A DNA stretch of 64,000 bases from Rheinheimera aquimaris. Lineage in GTDB: Bacteria > Pseudomonadota > Gammaproteobacteria > Enterobacterales > Alteromonadaceae. Positions 6,865 to 18,001 of the stretch are shown piece after piece. The notes under the pieces were generated by a model. It worked only from the letters and a program-made list of their open reading frames with translations. It had not been told where the DNA came from and made no database searches. How positions within the stretch are numbered: the first letter of the stretch is position 1; each line of letters starts with the position of its first letter. Location of the stretch: positions 744,001 to 808,000 of the forward strand of contig NZ_JAJAVQ010000002.1 of assembly GCF_020531985.1 (NCBI RefSeq). Reading direction: 5' to 3'. The position numbers and the translations under genes were made by a program.

Positions 6865-9444
6865 TCAAGGCGTTAACGGCAGTTTGACCGTACGGCTGAC
6901 GGTATTGCCTTGGCGGCTTCGCGCCAAAAAGCTTTGTTCTGCAAGCTTTGCAGTGTTACAGGCATGCCAGCTATTACCGTTGTCTGTTGAACATTCAATG
7001 GTCAAATGCGGCAAGGCTGTATTAAATTGCCAGCCAGCTTTGCCAAGTTGCGCACCCGGCGGTGGCAGGTAGAAGCTGCTACCTGCGTCATTTAGCCGGG
7101 CTAATTCAACATTACTTAACCGGGCAGCAAAGCTTTGCCAGTCTCTGAGTTTCCCGGCGTTATCGCCGGTATCTTCCCAGGCGGCTTTGTGCCAGGCGCG
7201 CTCCGCCAGCGCCAGCATACGCGGGTAAATCATCTGTTCCAGCTGTTGTTCGGTGCGTATGGTTTCACTCCATACCTGGCCCTGAATACCCAGGATATTT
7301 TCCGGTTGTGCTAACTCAGGCAAGGCTCTGCCAACCAAAGCGGGTAAATCGGTAATGCTGGTACCACTGCGGGTTGTGTCAGCATTGGCATACAGGTTAT
7401 CAGGCATAAAGCCAAACACTTTGTCGATGCCAGCATACCGGGTTGCCCAGTAGTAGCCACGTTCTTGCGGATGTGCCTCGTGCGGGTGGTCAAAATAGAG
7501 GTGGGTGGCTGGTGACAATACCACCTGATAGCCATTATTCGCCAGGCGGTAAGCTCTGTCTGCAACTCCCCATTCCCAGATATTGTCCCAAGCGTTGGCA
7601 ATAATCTGTTTGTTTTTCAGTTTTTTACGTTCAAATGTATTTTGCTGATCATACATCAAACCATCTTCCCAGCCCGCTAACACCAACTTATGTTGCTGCG
7701 TAAGCTCTGCCAGCCGGCTGACAAAATAAGGCTTTAAATCCGCCACTGTGCTGATATTGTTGCTGCTTTGTGTAAATAACTGCTGACAAGCGGGAGAGCC
7801 CTCCCAGGAACCCTTGGCTACCTCGTCACCGCCCATATGGAAGGTGCTTAGCTTAATGTCGGCTTGCTGATACATCTTCTGCAGCTCGGACAATACTTTT
7901 TCGATAAAGGCATAAGTTGAAGGCAGGCAAACATTGGCTGAGTTGTCGTTATAGTTCTGCACGCTGAGATAAACCGACGTATCGTCCGGGTCTGACAACA
8001 GATACTGTGTTGCTTCTTCGGCATTTCCCTCAGCCATCAGGCGGTTGTAACGGGCTTTCATGGCGATAATAGCCGCTCTAGCGTGGCCTGGCAGGTCTAT
8101 CTCGGGAATGACTTCTATATGGCGTGCAGTGGCATAACGCAGTATTTCAATAAAGTCTGCTGTAGTGTAATAGCCATTGCCGCTGCCGGTAGCATCAGGC
8201 CCGGTGCCAAGCTGCGTCAGTAAACATTTTTGTTCGGACAGATCAAAGCAACGCGTCGCACCTATGTCGGTAAGTTCGGGTAAGCCGGGGATCTGCAAAC
8301 GCCAGCCTTCATCTTCGGTTAAATGCAGATGCAATTTGTTTAGCTTGTAGCGGGCCATGTTATCAATAAGGCGCAATGTAACAGCTTTGCCATGGAAGTT
8401 ACGCGCCATATCGTAGTGCATACCACGCCAGCCAGCTCTTGGCTGGTCGGTGATTTTTCCAGCCGGCAGCGTTAGCCCTTTGCTGCTGTTTTGCAGCAAC
8501 GCGAGCAGGCTTTGAATAGCATAAAAAGTCCCGCTGCTGTCTTTGCCGTTAAGGCTTATCTGCTGCTCGCTGATGGTCAACTGGTAACCTTCTGCAGCAA
8601 GCTCAAGCTCGGGTGTTGTACTCAGCCGGATAAGCTGCTTTGCGCTGGCGTCGTGGCTGGCGAGCCTCAGCTGAATACCTTGCTGCTGCAACTGCTGTTG
8701 CAGGTAGTTAGCTTCAGGCTTTAAGGCGTCATCAAACTGTATCTGCCAGTCAGTAGTCAACAACACCCGTTGTGGAAGCAATTCAGCATGTAATGGGGCA
8801 GGAATGATACGGGCACTGCTATCACTAGTTGTATCGTCTGATAGCAGGCTGGCATTGCGCTTAAACCGGTTTGACGGCGTCACAACGGCAACCTGCTCAC
8901 CTTCGGCAAAGTTTCGCTGCAACTGCGCCGGTGAAATCAGTGGCTGCACAAAAGCGCTGAAATCCTCAGTATTGGTGTTTGCGAAAATTTCAGGCGTCAG
9001 GCCTTTAGCAGTGATAAAAGCCCGCGGCATAAAGTCACTGTAGCTTACCATCCAGGGCGCTGAGCTAAACGGCAACGATAACTGCTGTGCCGGTGTTAAA
9101 CCCGCGAAACGTTCCGTAGGGCTGATACGATGTAAATCACCCTGCACATGTTCTATTTTAACGCCATGCAGTTCAATGGTATCGATATGCCGGATCAGGT
9201 GAAAATAGACCTGCCAGTCTGACTTACCCGCAGGCAACGCAAACTTTGAACCATTGTGCAGCGTAATGGCCGCATTGAACTGCATTGGTGTTGTAGGTTG
9301 CTGCTGTGCCACGGCAAAACTCAACGTACTTTGGCTGGCAAATTGTGCTAGCTGCTGTTGGGTAAATGACGTCGCTGCCGACAGTTGTTGGCAGCTCAGT
9401 GCCAGCAATCCAAAAATGTATTGTCGCAAATCTTCTCTCCCCAT
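6865..9444 (-). CDS. hex: Beta-N-acetylhexosaminidase (chitobiase), GH20
   Basis: An exported 859-residue enzyme that releases GlcNAc from chitobiose and short chitin oligomers. The N-terminus is a signal peptide (IFGLLALSCQQLSAATS). A carbohydrate-binding chitobiase-type domain follows (about 30-200), then the GH20 N-terminal domain (about 220-340), and the catalytic barrel from about 345. The catalytic pair is D540-E541 in FHMGGDEVAKGSW. WRGMHYDMARNF and HLHLTEDEGWRL are also typical. Length matches Serratia and Vibrio chitobiases. Start is the ATG at 9444; a TTG five codons later, behind GGGGAGAGAAG, is an alternative. It is divergent from nagK, and the operator at 9613-9630 lies between them. 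Confidence 0.92.
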   Translation of the reverse strand: MGREDLRQYIFGLLALSCQQLSAATSFTQQQLAQFASQSTLSFAVAQQQPTTPMQFNAAITLHNGSKFALPAGKSDWQVYFHLIRHIDTIELHGVKIEHVQGDLHRISPTERFAGLTPAQQLSLPFSSAPWMVSYSDFMPRAFITAKGLTPEIFANTNTEDFSAFVQPLISPAQLQRNFAEGEQVAVVTPSNRFKRNASLLSDDTTSDSSARIIPAPLHAELLPQRVLLTTDWQIQFDDALKPEANYLQQQLQQQGIQLRLASHDASAKQLIRLSTTPELELAAEGYQLTISEQQISLNGKDSSGTFYAIQSLLALLQNSSKGLTLPAGKITDQPRAGWRGMHYDMARNFHGKAVTLRLIDNMARYKLNKLHLHLTEDEGWRLQIPGLPELTDIGATRCFDLSEQKCLLTQLGTGPDATGSGNGYYTTADFIEILRYATARHIEVIPEIDLPGHARAAIIAMKARYNRLMAEGNAEEATQYLLSDPDDTSVYLSVQNYNDNSANVCLPSTYAFIEKVLSELQKMYQQADIKLSTFHMGGDEVAKGSWEGSPACQQLFTQSSNNISTVADLKPYFVSRLAELTQQHKLVLAGWEDGLMYDQQNTFERKKLKNKQIIANAWDNIWEWGVADRAYRLANNGYQVVLSPATHLYFDHPHEAHPQERGYYWATRYAGIDKVFGFMPDNLYANADTTRSGTSITDLPALVGRALPELAQPENILGIQGQVWSETIRTEQQLEQMIYPRMLALAERAWHKAAWEDTGDNAGKLRDWQSFAARLSNVELARLNDAGSSFYLPPPGAQLGKAGWQFNTALPHLTIECSTDNGNSWHACNTAKLAEQSFLARSRQGNTVSRTVKLPLTP

Positions 9445-9581
9445 TTTTGCTAAGCTAGTAAGGCTTAGCGGTTATCAGCTCAGAGCTGTTATTCAAGCGG
9501 ATGATAATAAACATCTTTATAATAAGTTTTTGCTTGTGTCACTAAACTTTTAGCTCGATTTTTAAACAAGACACTTGTTAT

Positions 9582-9630
9582 TTGTCAGATTTATTATATG
9601 CTGGATTCTAAAAATGACAACGCTGTCAAT
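9582..9630 (+). promoter_or_regulatory. nag operon promoter with NagR-type operator
   Basis: TTGTCA (9582-9587) and ATTCTA (9605-9610) are 17 bp apart, followed by AATGACAACGCTGTCAAT (9613-9630), a close match to the operator at 742-759. It is 87 bp before nagK and could also influence the divergent chitobiase. The operator is well supported by recurrence; the -10 is weak. Confidence 0.7.
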
Positions 9631-9716
9631 TTGTGTCAGTCTAAACAGACTGAAGCAAATATCAGGATGTTGCAAAGTCGCTGGCGTTACGGGTTATATC
9701 GTAAAGAGGTTGAAGA

Positions 9717-10631
9717 ATGAATGGGATGCTGAAGGCCGATACGCCTTTGTATTTGGGAATTGATGGCGGTGGCAGCAAGTGTCGCGCTGTCATTGTATCG
9801 TCAGATCAGCGAATTCTGGGCGAGGGGTTATCGGGCCCTGCTAACCCGTTACGCGGTATGAAAATTGCCACGGACTCTATTCTGGCGGCAACTCAGCAGG
9901 CCCTTACCTGCGCAGGCCTGGCATTTAATGATATGTCACGACTGGTGGCAGGAGCAGGCCTGGCGGGTGTCAATGTACCACAGTATTATCAGCTGTTTTC
10001 AGACTGGCAACACCCGTTCAAACAATTGTATTTGACCAGTGATTTGCACATTGCCTGTATGGGTGCTCATCAGGGGCAGGACGGCGCTGTAATCATTGTA
10101 GGTACAGGCTCCTGTGGCCTGGCATCGGTAAATGGCCAGCTGGTTGAAGTCGGCGGCCATGGGTTTCCGTATGGTGATAATGGCAGCGGCGCCTGGTTTG
10201 GTATGCAACTGGTACATAAAGTTCTGTTAAGTCTTGACCAGTTGGCCCCTGCTACTGCTATGACTGATCTTTTGATGCAGGAGTTGGCAGCACGCGATAC
10301 GATGGCGCTGGTCTCACATTTTATGCATGCCACCCCAACCACTTATGCTAAGTATGCTCCGTTGGTGTTTACTGCCGCAGAAGCAGGGGACGCGACGGCT
10401 CAGGCATTAATTGAACAGGGCGCTGCCTTTATTACATCGATTGCGCAGCGTTTGCTCAAAGCAGGGCCGCCAAGATTATCGTTTATCGGTGGTTTGGCAC
10501 ATAAGTTATTACCTTATTTGCCGTTGAATATTCAGCAACAGGTTACACCGGCCCAACAAACGCCGGAACTCGGAGCGATTTGGTTTGCGTTACAGCGGGA
10601 CCAATCGCAATCTATCGCACTATCGTTATAG
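9717..10631 (+). CDS. nagK: N-acetylglucosamine kinase (BadF/BadG family)
   Basis: A 304-residue ASKHA-fold kinase expected to phosphorylate cytoplasmic GlcNAc to GlcNAc-6-phosphate. The phosphate-1 motif is LGIDGGGSKCRAVI near residue 14, and the adenosine-side glycine motifs are IIVGTGSCGLASV and SFIGGLAHKLLPYLP. This is the NagK-II type of the BadF/BadG/BcrA/BcrD ATPase family, distinct from the ROK kinases of enterobacteria. It is the first gene of the operon nagK-nagB-nagA-nagP-nagX behind a NagR-type operator. Start at ATG 9717 follows GAAGA; another ATG lies three codons later. Confidence 0.92.
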   Translation: MNGMLKADTPLYLGIDGGGSKCRAVIVSSDQRILGEGLSGPANPLRGMKIATDSILAATQQALTCAGLAFNDMSRLVAGAGLAGVNVPQYYQLFSDWQHPFKQLYLTSDLHIACMGAHQGQDGAVIIVGTGSCGLASVNGQLVEVGGHGFPYGDNGSGAWFGMQLVHKVLLSLDQLAPATAMTDLLMQELAARDTMALVSHFMHATPTTYAKYAPLVFTAAEAGDATAQALIEQGAAFITSIAQRLLKAGPPRLSFIGGLAHKLLPYLPLNIQQQVTPAQQTPELGAIWFALQRDQSQSIALSL

Positions 10632-10642
10632 GTAAAGAAGTA

Positions 10643-11641
10643 ATGAGCAACAGTATTATGGCTCTGGAGGCTGCAGAGGCGCCAAAACGTATTGCAGAGC
10701 AATTGGCTGCTAATGCCGCCACGGTAGAGCAGGTGGTGGCGCAAATTCGCCAGCGTGCACCTAAATTTGTCTATATGGTTGGCCGTGGTTCATCTGACCA
10801 TGCAGGTGTGTTTGCCAAATATCTGATTGAAATTGAAATAGGTCTGCCTGTGGCCGCCGCTGCTCCGTCTATTGCCAGTGTGTATAACAAATCACTGCAG
10901 CTAAAAGATGCTCTGGTGCTGGTCATTTCGCAATCCGGCCGCAGCCCGGATATTCTGGCACAGGTAGAGATGGCAAAACGCAGTGGCGCTATGGTGGTGG
11001 CACTGGTCAATGATACGACGTCACCTTTGGCTGAGCAGGCGCACTATACGCTGCCGCTGCATGTAGGGGCAGAAAAAGCCGTTGCTGCAACGAAGAGTTA
11101 TCTGGCGACGTTAAGTGCTATTTTACAGTTGGTATCTGTCTGGTCTGGCAATCAGCCACTGCAGCAGGCAGTGCAGCAATTGCCGCAAAGCCTGGAGCAA
11201 GCTATCGAATTGCCGCAGCAACTGAATGCAGCAGCGCTGGAAAAAGTTGCGCATCTGGTTGTGTTAGGCCGTGGGCTTGGTTATGCCATTTCTCGTGAAA
11301 TCGCACTGAAATTAAAAGAGGTCTGTGGTATTCATGCTGAAGCTTTTTCCAGTGCAGAATTTTTGCACGGGCCTGTGACGCTGGTAAAAAATCAGTTCGC
11401 CATTGTTGATGTAACAGTTGAGGATGAAAGCCTGGCTGCACATCGTAATCAGATCGAAGACGTTCGCGGCCGCGGTGCGGCAATAGTGCAGTTACATCAC
11501 AAAGGTGTAGAGGCGCAAGCCAGAGTTCTGCCACTGCTGATTTTGCAGCGCTTTTATCTGGATGTAGAGGTGGTTGCGCGTAGCCGCGGCATAAACCCGG
11601 ATGCGCCTCCCGGCCTGAATAAAGTGACAAAAACGGTTTAA
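10643..11641 (+). CDS. nagB: Glucosamine-6-phosphate deaminase, SIS type (NagB-II)
   Basis: A 332-residue protein with two SIS sugar-isomerase domains, resembling the isomerase half of GlmS. Motifs are MVGRGSSDHAGVFAKY (about residue 45), VISQSGRSPDILAQ, EKAVAATKSYLAT and EVCGIHAEAFSSAEFLHGP. It should convert glucosamine-6-phosphate to fructose-6-phosphate plus ammonia, replacing the classical NagB, as known in Shewanella. The ATG at 10643 follows GGTAAAGAAG, 11 bp after the nagK stop. An open extension from GTG 10580 overlaps nagK and is less likely. Confidence 0.92.
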   Translation: MSNSIMALEAAEAPKRIAEQLAANAATVEQVVAQIRQRAPKFVYMVGRGSSDHAGVFAKYLIEIEIGLPVAAAAPSIASVYNKSLQLKDALVLVISQSGRSPDILAQVEMAKRSGAMVVALVNDTTSPLAEQAHYTLPLHVGAEKAVAATKSYLATLSAILQLVSVWSGNQPLQQAVQQLPQSLEQAIELPQQLNAAALEKVAHLVVLGRGLGYAISREIALKLKEVCGIHAEAFSSAEFLHGPVTLVKNQFAIVDVTVEDESLAAHRNQIEDVRGRGAAIVQLHHKGVEAQARVLPLLILQRFYLDVEVVARSRGINPDAPPGLNKVTKTV

Positions 11642-11663
11642 TGCAATTATACGGTAATAGCAA

Positions 11664-12782
11664 ATGCAGCAGTTAAGTGTCAGCCGGTTATTTGACGGTG
11701 AACAATGGTTTGAAAATGTCAGCGTGAGCATAAACAATGGTGTTGTGCACGCCGTCGCTCCAGCCAGCGGTAAGGTGCAGCCTGGGCTGTTAGTGCCTGG
11801 TTTTATTGACGTTCAGGTAAATGGTGGCGGTGGGGCGTTATTTAACACCGCACCGAACCGGCAATCGCTACGCACTATGATGCAGGCCCACGCCCGCTTT
11901 GGTACCACCGCAATGCTGCCTACTGTGATCACTGACAGCGTCAGTGTGATGCAGCAGGCTGCCGACGCCATAGCGTCAGCCATTGCAGAGAAAGAGCCGG
12001 GCATTATTGGTGTGCATTTTGAAGGCCCTCATTTGTCTGTGCCGAAAAAAGGCGTGCATCCACAACAGCACATCCGCGGTTTGAGTGCGGCCGAAATGGC
12101 TATTTATGGCCGCGCTGATCTGGGTATTAAGCTGATTACCGTCGCGCCGGAAAATATTACGCCGGCCCAGATCCGTGAATTAACGGCACTTAATGTCATC
12201 GTTTGCCTTGGCCATTCTAATGCTGATGCCGCGACAGTGCAGGCGGCTCTGGCTGCGGGCGCCACGGGCTTTACACATTTATACAATGCGATGTCTGCGC
12301 TTACATCACGTGAGCCTGGCATGGTTGGGGTAGCACTTAGCGACCCAGACAGTTGGTGTGGCGTTATCTTTGATGGTCATCATATGCACCCGGTTGCGGC
12401 AAAAGTGGCGCTGGCAGCTAAACCACGCGGCAAACTGATGATAGTGACAGATGCGATGTCACCGGTAGGAACTGATGACACAGAATTTGATTTCTTTACC
12501 GGCAAAGTAATACGTGAAGGCAGTAAGCTGACTAACGAGGCCGGCTCCCTGGCCGGTTCGGTGTTAGATATGGCTGCTGCAGTAAAGTACGCGGTGCAGG
12601 TATTGGCCGTTAGTCCGGCTGAAGCGTTGCGGATGGCGTCTTTATATCCGGCGCAATTTCTGTCTTGTCGTAATGGTGGCCGTATTGTCGCCGGTGCGCA
12701 GGCTGACTTAGTGCTGCTAGATGATAACTGGCAGGTCCGGCAAAGCTGGATAAAGGGTGAGCCTGTCTTTAACGCAAAATAA
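11664..12782 (+). CDS. nagA: N-acetylglucosamine-6-phosphate deacetylase
   Basis: A 372-residue amidohydrolase. It removes acetate from GlcNAc-6-phosphate, the step between NagK and NagB. Visible signatures are the N-terminal PGFIDVQVNGGGG, the metal/substrate motif GVHFEGPHLS, metal ligands in CLGHSNAD and FTHLYNAM, the substrate histidine in FDGHHMHP, and the catalytic aspartate in VTDAMSPVGTDD. It starts 22 bp after nagB and ends 28 bp before nagP. Confidence 0.95.
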   Translation: MQQLSVSRLFDGEQWFENVSVSINNGVVHAVAPASGKVQPGLLVPGFIDVQVNGGGGALFNTAPNRQSLRTMMQAHARFGTTAMLPTVITDSVSVMQQAADAIASAIAEKEPGIIGVHFEGPHLSVPKKGVHPQQHIRGLSAAEMAIYGRADLGIKLITVAPENITPAQIRELTALNVIVCLGHSNADAATVQAALAAGATGFTHLYNAMSALTSREPGMVGVALSDPDSWCGVIFDGHHMHPVAAKVALAAKPRGKLMIVTDAMSPVGTDDTEFDFFTGKVIREGSKLTNEAGSLAGSVLDMAAAVKYAVQVLAVSPAEALRMASLYPAQFLSCRNGGRIVAGAQADLVLLDDNWQVRQSWIKGEPVFNAK

Positions 12783-12810
12783 CAATGATAAAAACAAACG
12801 GGGAAGGAAA

Positions 12811-14109
12811 ATGGAAATGACAGCTGAACAAGCCAAAAGTCGCAGCAGTGTGATACCTATGGCAATAGTGGCGATATTGTTTTTCGTGCTGGGTTTTGCC
12901 ACCTGGCTGAACGGTTCGCTTATGCCGTATTTAAAGCAGATGCTTATGCTGACACCTTTTCAGGCGTCGTTAGTGGTATTTTCCTTCTACATTGCCGTCA
13001 CCTTTACCGCGCTACCATCGGCATGGATTATCCGTAAAGTGGGTTATAAAAGTGGCATGGCGCTGGGTATGGCAACCATGATGCTGGCTGGTCTGTTGTA
13101 TATTCCGGCGGCACAAACGCAAACTTTTGCCCTGTTTTTACTGGCTCAACTGGTGATCGGTACCGGCCAGACATTGCTGCAAACAGCGGTTAACCCTTAT
13201 GTGGTTAAAATTGGCCCGGAAGAAACGGCAGCTGTGCGTATCAGTATCATGGGTATTTTAAACAAAACTGCAGGTGTGGTTGCACCTGTGGTATTTACGG
13301 CGCTAATGGCCAATAGCTTTGTTGCTTCGCCGGATACCGCTTTGACGGGAGCACAGATAGATGAAATGGCATCTGCTTTAGTGGTGCCTTATCTGGGGCT
13401 GGCAGCGTTTTTAGGGCTGTTGGCACTGGCGGTCAAGTTTTCGCCGTTACCAGAGCTGGAAAAAGAAAGCGCAGACAATAACAATGCAATGCAGATAAAA
13501 GCAGCACTGGCAAGACCAAGTCTGGCTTTGGGTGTACTGGCACTATTTGTTTACGTAGCAGTAGAAGTGATCGCTGGCGATACTATAGGTTTATTTGCGT
13601 TATCGCTGGGCGTTGAACGTTATACCGTTATGACCTCTTACACTATGGGCTGTATGGTGCTGGGTTATGTACTGGGCATAGTTTTAATTCCGCGGGTACT
13701 GTCGCAGCAAACTGCGCTGGCGGTATCTGCCGTGTTAGGTGTAGTGCTGGTGCTGGCAATAGTACTGGGAGATACTTCATCTTATGCTCTGGCAAACAGC
13801 CTGCTTGTGCCTTTTGGTGGCACTGCTTTGCCTGACACCTTACTGTACATCGCTGTACTTGGATTAGCTAATGCCATTGTCTGGCCTGCGGTGTGGCCTT
13901 TGGCGTTGTCCGGTTTAGGTGCATTAACCAGCACCGGTTCAGCACTGCTCATCATGGGGATTGCCGGCGGTGCTTTTGGGCCCTTGTTCTGGGGGCTGGC
14001 CAGTGGCACGGGACTGGGGCAGCAGGGCGCTTATATCGTTATGTTGCCATGTTATCTGTTTATTCTGTTTTATGCGCTTAAAGGCCATAAGATGACAAGC
14101 TGGAAATAA
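12811..14109 (+). CDS. nagP: N-acetylglucosamine MFS transporter (NagP, fucose-permease type)
   Basis: A 432-residue inner-membrane protein with about 12 hydrophobic segments. LGFATWLNGSLMPYLKQML in the first helix and the GTGQTLLQTAVNPYVVKIGP motif mark the FucP/NagP sugar:proton symporter group. It would import GlcNAc from the periplasm for NagK. The ATG at 12811 sits behind GGGGAAGGAAA; an upstream GTG at 12757 overlapping nagA is open but lacks such a site. Its stop overlaps the nagX start by one base. Confidence 0.9.
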   Translation: MEMTAEQAKSRSSVIPMAIVAILFFVLGFATWLNGSLMPYLKQMLMLTPFQASLVVFSFYIAVTFTALPSAWIIRKVGYKSGMALGMATMMLAGLLYIPAAQTQTFALFLLAQLVIGTGQTLLQTAVNPYVVKIGPEETAAVRISIMGILNKTAGVVAPVVFTALMANSFVASPDTALTGAQIDEMASALVVPYLGLAAFLGLLALAVKFSPLPELEKESADNNNAMQIKAALARPSLALGVLALFVYVAVEVIAGDTIGLFALSLGVERYTVMTSYTMGCMVLGYVLGIVLIPRVLSQQTALAVSAVLGVVLVLAIVLGDTSSYALANSLLVPFGGTALPDTLLYIAVLGLANAIVWPAVWPLALSGLGALTSTGSALLIMGIAGGAFGPLFWGLASGTGLGQQGAYIVMLPCYLFILFYALKGHKMTSWK

Positions 14110-15188
14110 TGGCAAGCAGCTCACGTTTTTATGCATTAGATGCACTGCGTGGGTTGGCTATAGCGCTGATGATCCTGGTGAATACGCCGGGATCCTGGCA
14201 GCACGTTTATAGCCCGCTGCTGCACGCTTCCTGGGATGGTTTCACCTTTGCCGATATTGTCTTTCCGGCATTTCTATTCGTCGTCGGCGCGGCGATGTTT
14301 TATGCTCTGCGCCATGCCAGCCTGACACCGGCTACCGTGCAGCGTATTGTTAAGCGCGGCCTGCTACTGGTGGCCATCGGCATTTTGCTGAACTGGTTTC
14401 CTTTTACCAAACCGCTTGCTGAACTGCGACTGCCGGGTGTACTGCAGCGTATAGGCTTGTGTTATACGCTGGCAGCGCCGCTGGTGCTGTTGATTAAGGT
14501 GCGTTATATACCGCTTCTTAGCATAGCGCTGCTTGTGCTGTACTGGATGTTATTGCTTATTTTTGGCAGCGGGCAGCCTTTTAGTCTGGCGGGTAATGCT
14601 GTGTTAAAGCTGGATATGCTGCTGTTTGGGCCGAACCATCTTTATCAGGGTTTTGGTATCTCTTTTGACCCGGAAGGGTTACTCAGCACTTTGCCAGCGG
14701 TTGTCTCAGTATTGGTGGGGTACTATGTCGCGACTAACCTTGTTCAGCACAGTGCCAAAGCTGGTGCGCTGTGGCTGGTTAAGTGTGCTACGGTGTTGTT
14801 CATTGCCGCCTGGTTATGCAGTATGTTCTGGCCGGTGAATAAAGCCTTATGGAGCGGCAGCTACGTACTGCTTTCCAGCGCTATTATGTTGCTGATACTG
14901 GCCGTACTGGTATGGGTTTCAGATGTGCTGGCAAAACGTGCGCTGGTACAGCCGCTTATTACTTACGGCACCAATCCTCTATTTATCTATATTTTGTCGT
15001 GGCTGTGGGCGGTCTGTCTGTCACTTATCCCGGCAGGCGATAGCAATTTATACCAGTACAGTTTTGAGCTACTTACTACCGTACTGGCACCAAAGCAGGC
15101 TTCGTTATTGTTTGCCGTGCTGCATGTACTGTGGTTTTGGTGGTTATCGCGTGTGCTATATCAGCGTAATATTATTATCCGCCTGTAG
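14109..15188 (+). CDS. nagX: NagX: DUF5009 / HGSNAT-like membrane acyltransferase-family protein
   Basis: A 359-residue polytopic protein beginning with FYALDALRGLAIALMILVN, the signature shared by DUF5009, heparan-alpha-glucosaminide N-acetyltransferase relatives and acyltransferase-3-like proteins. About ten membrane segments follow, including IVFPAFLFVVGAAM and the loop LRLPGVLQRIGLCY. NagX is a regular member of GlcNAc clusters in Shewanella, Alteromonas and Xanthomonas. Acetyl transfer to or from GlcNAc across the membrane is suspected from homology. The start overlaps the nagP stop (TAATG), implying translational coupling. A long inverted repeat overlaps its stop. Confidence 0.85.
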   Translation: MASSSRFYALDALRGLAIALMILVNTPGSWQHVYSPLLHASWDGFTFADIVFPAFLFVVGAAMFYALRHASLTPATVQRIVKRGLLLVAIGILLNWFPFTKPLAELRLPGVLQRIGLCYTLAAPLVLLIKVRYIPLLSIALLVLYWMLLLIFGSGQPFSLAGNAVLKLDMLLFGPNHLYQGFGISFDPEGLLSTLPAVVSVLVGYYVATNLVQHSAKAGALWLVKCATVLFIAAWLCSMFWPVNKALWSGSYVLLSSAIMLLILAVLVWVSDVLAKRALVQPLITYGTNPLFIYILSWLWAVCLSLIPAGDSNLYQYSFELLTTVLAPKQASLLFAVLHVLWFWWLSRVLYQRNIIIRL

Positions 15189-15210
15189 TCTGCAGGCAGA
15201 TAATAATATT
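15168..15210. terminator. Long inverted repeat overlapping the nagX stop
   Basis: AATATTATTATC (15168-15179) is perfectly complementary to GATAATAATATT (15199-15210), with an inner GCCTG/CAGGC stem. It covers the last codons and stop of nagX and ends 8 bp before the convergent Wzi-like stop. There is no long T-run, but it probably serves as the shared 3' end of both transcripts. Confidence 0.6.
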
Positions 15211-15217
15211 TAACGTG

Positions 15218-17157
<1,940 letters not shown>

Positions 17158-17213
17158 TCAATTTGGCGTTACTATAGCAAATTAAATTCGCTAACCATAA
17201 GCCTGTTTCGCAG

Positions 17214-17876
17214 ATGGAAAAGAAGTTAAGAACCAAAGATAAAATTCTGCAAGCCAGCATAGAATTGTTCAATCAGGTCGGTGAACGTCAGGTTACCACT
17301 AACCATATCGCTGCTCATTTAGGCATCAGTCCGGGTAATTTGTATTACCACTTTCGTAATAAAGAAGACATCGTACGGCAGATTTTTAAAGAGTACGCCA
17401 AGTTACTGGAAACTAAAATTAAGCCGCCGTCTGATAAAGCAGAGGCTTTGGATACGTTGGCAAATTATCTGGATGCCGTGTTTGAGCTGATGTGGCGGTT
17501 TCATTTCTTCTACGCCAATTTGCCGGATATTTTATCGCGGGACCCGGCATTACAGCAGGACTATCAACAGGTACAGCAAGGCGTGCTAATGCGTGTTACT
17601 GCAGTGCTTAAAGCCCTGAAACAATCTGATATTATTGATATTGATGACGAAGATATTACTGACCTGGCTCATAGCATTAAGTTGCTGGTTACGTTTTGGA
17701 TCAGTTATCTGAAAACCCAGGCACCGGATAAAGATATTGATCAGGCCAGTGTTTATAAGGGGGTTTTAAAAGTACTGCTACTGTTCAAACCATACGCCAC
17801 GGTGCAGGCAAAACCGCGTATTACCCGGCTGCAACAACATTATGAGGCGCTCGCCGGCGACGTTCAGCTGTTGTAG
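17214..17876 (+). CDS. TetR-family transcriptional regulator
   Basis: A 220-residue protein with an N-terminal TetR HTH (about residues 8-55: KILQASIELFNQVGERQVTT then ISPGNLYYHFRNKEDIV) and a helical C-terminal sensor domain with many aromatic residues (LMWRFHFFYANLPDIL). It is divergent from coaD and lies 125 bp before kbl in the same direction. A regulator of this type often precedes kbl-tdh in related genera, but what it senses is not visible. DNA binding is secure; the target is a guess. Confidence 0.85.
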   Translation: MEKKLRTKDKILQASIELFNQVGERQVTTNHIAAHLGISPGNLYYHFRNKEDIVRQIFKEYAKLLETKIKPPSDKAEALDTLANYLDAVFELMWRFHFFYANLPDILSRDPALQQDYQQVQQGVLMRVTAVLKALKQSDIIDIDDEDITDLAHSIKLLVTFWISYLKTQAPDKDIDQASVYKGVLKVLLLFKPYATVQAKPRITRLQQHYEALAGDVQLL

Positions 17877-18001
17877 GCTAAACTTGACAGCAGCAGGTCT
17901 GAGCAGCGGCGCCAATTGAGCAAAACCCCTGCACAGCACCGATATTAGCTATACAATAGCGCCGTTTTTTCTGTTCTCTCTACCCCGTAACAGGAGGCTT
18001 T

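Noticed and set aside
6865-9444. Lipoprotein signal in the chitobiase (LLALSC)
   Set aside because: Ala rather than Leu/Val/Ile at -3 and Leu at -2 make a poor lipobox; an ordinary signal peptide is more likely.
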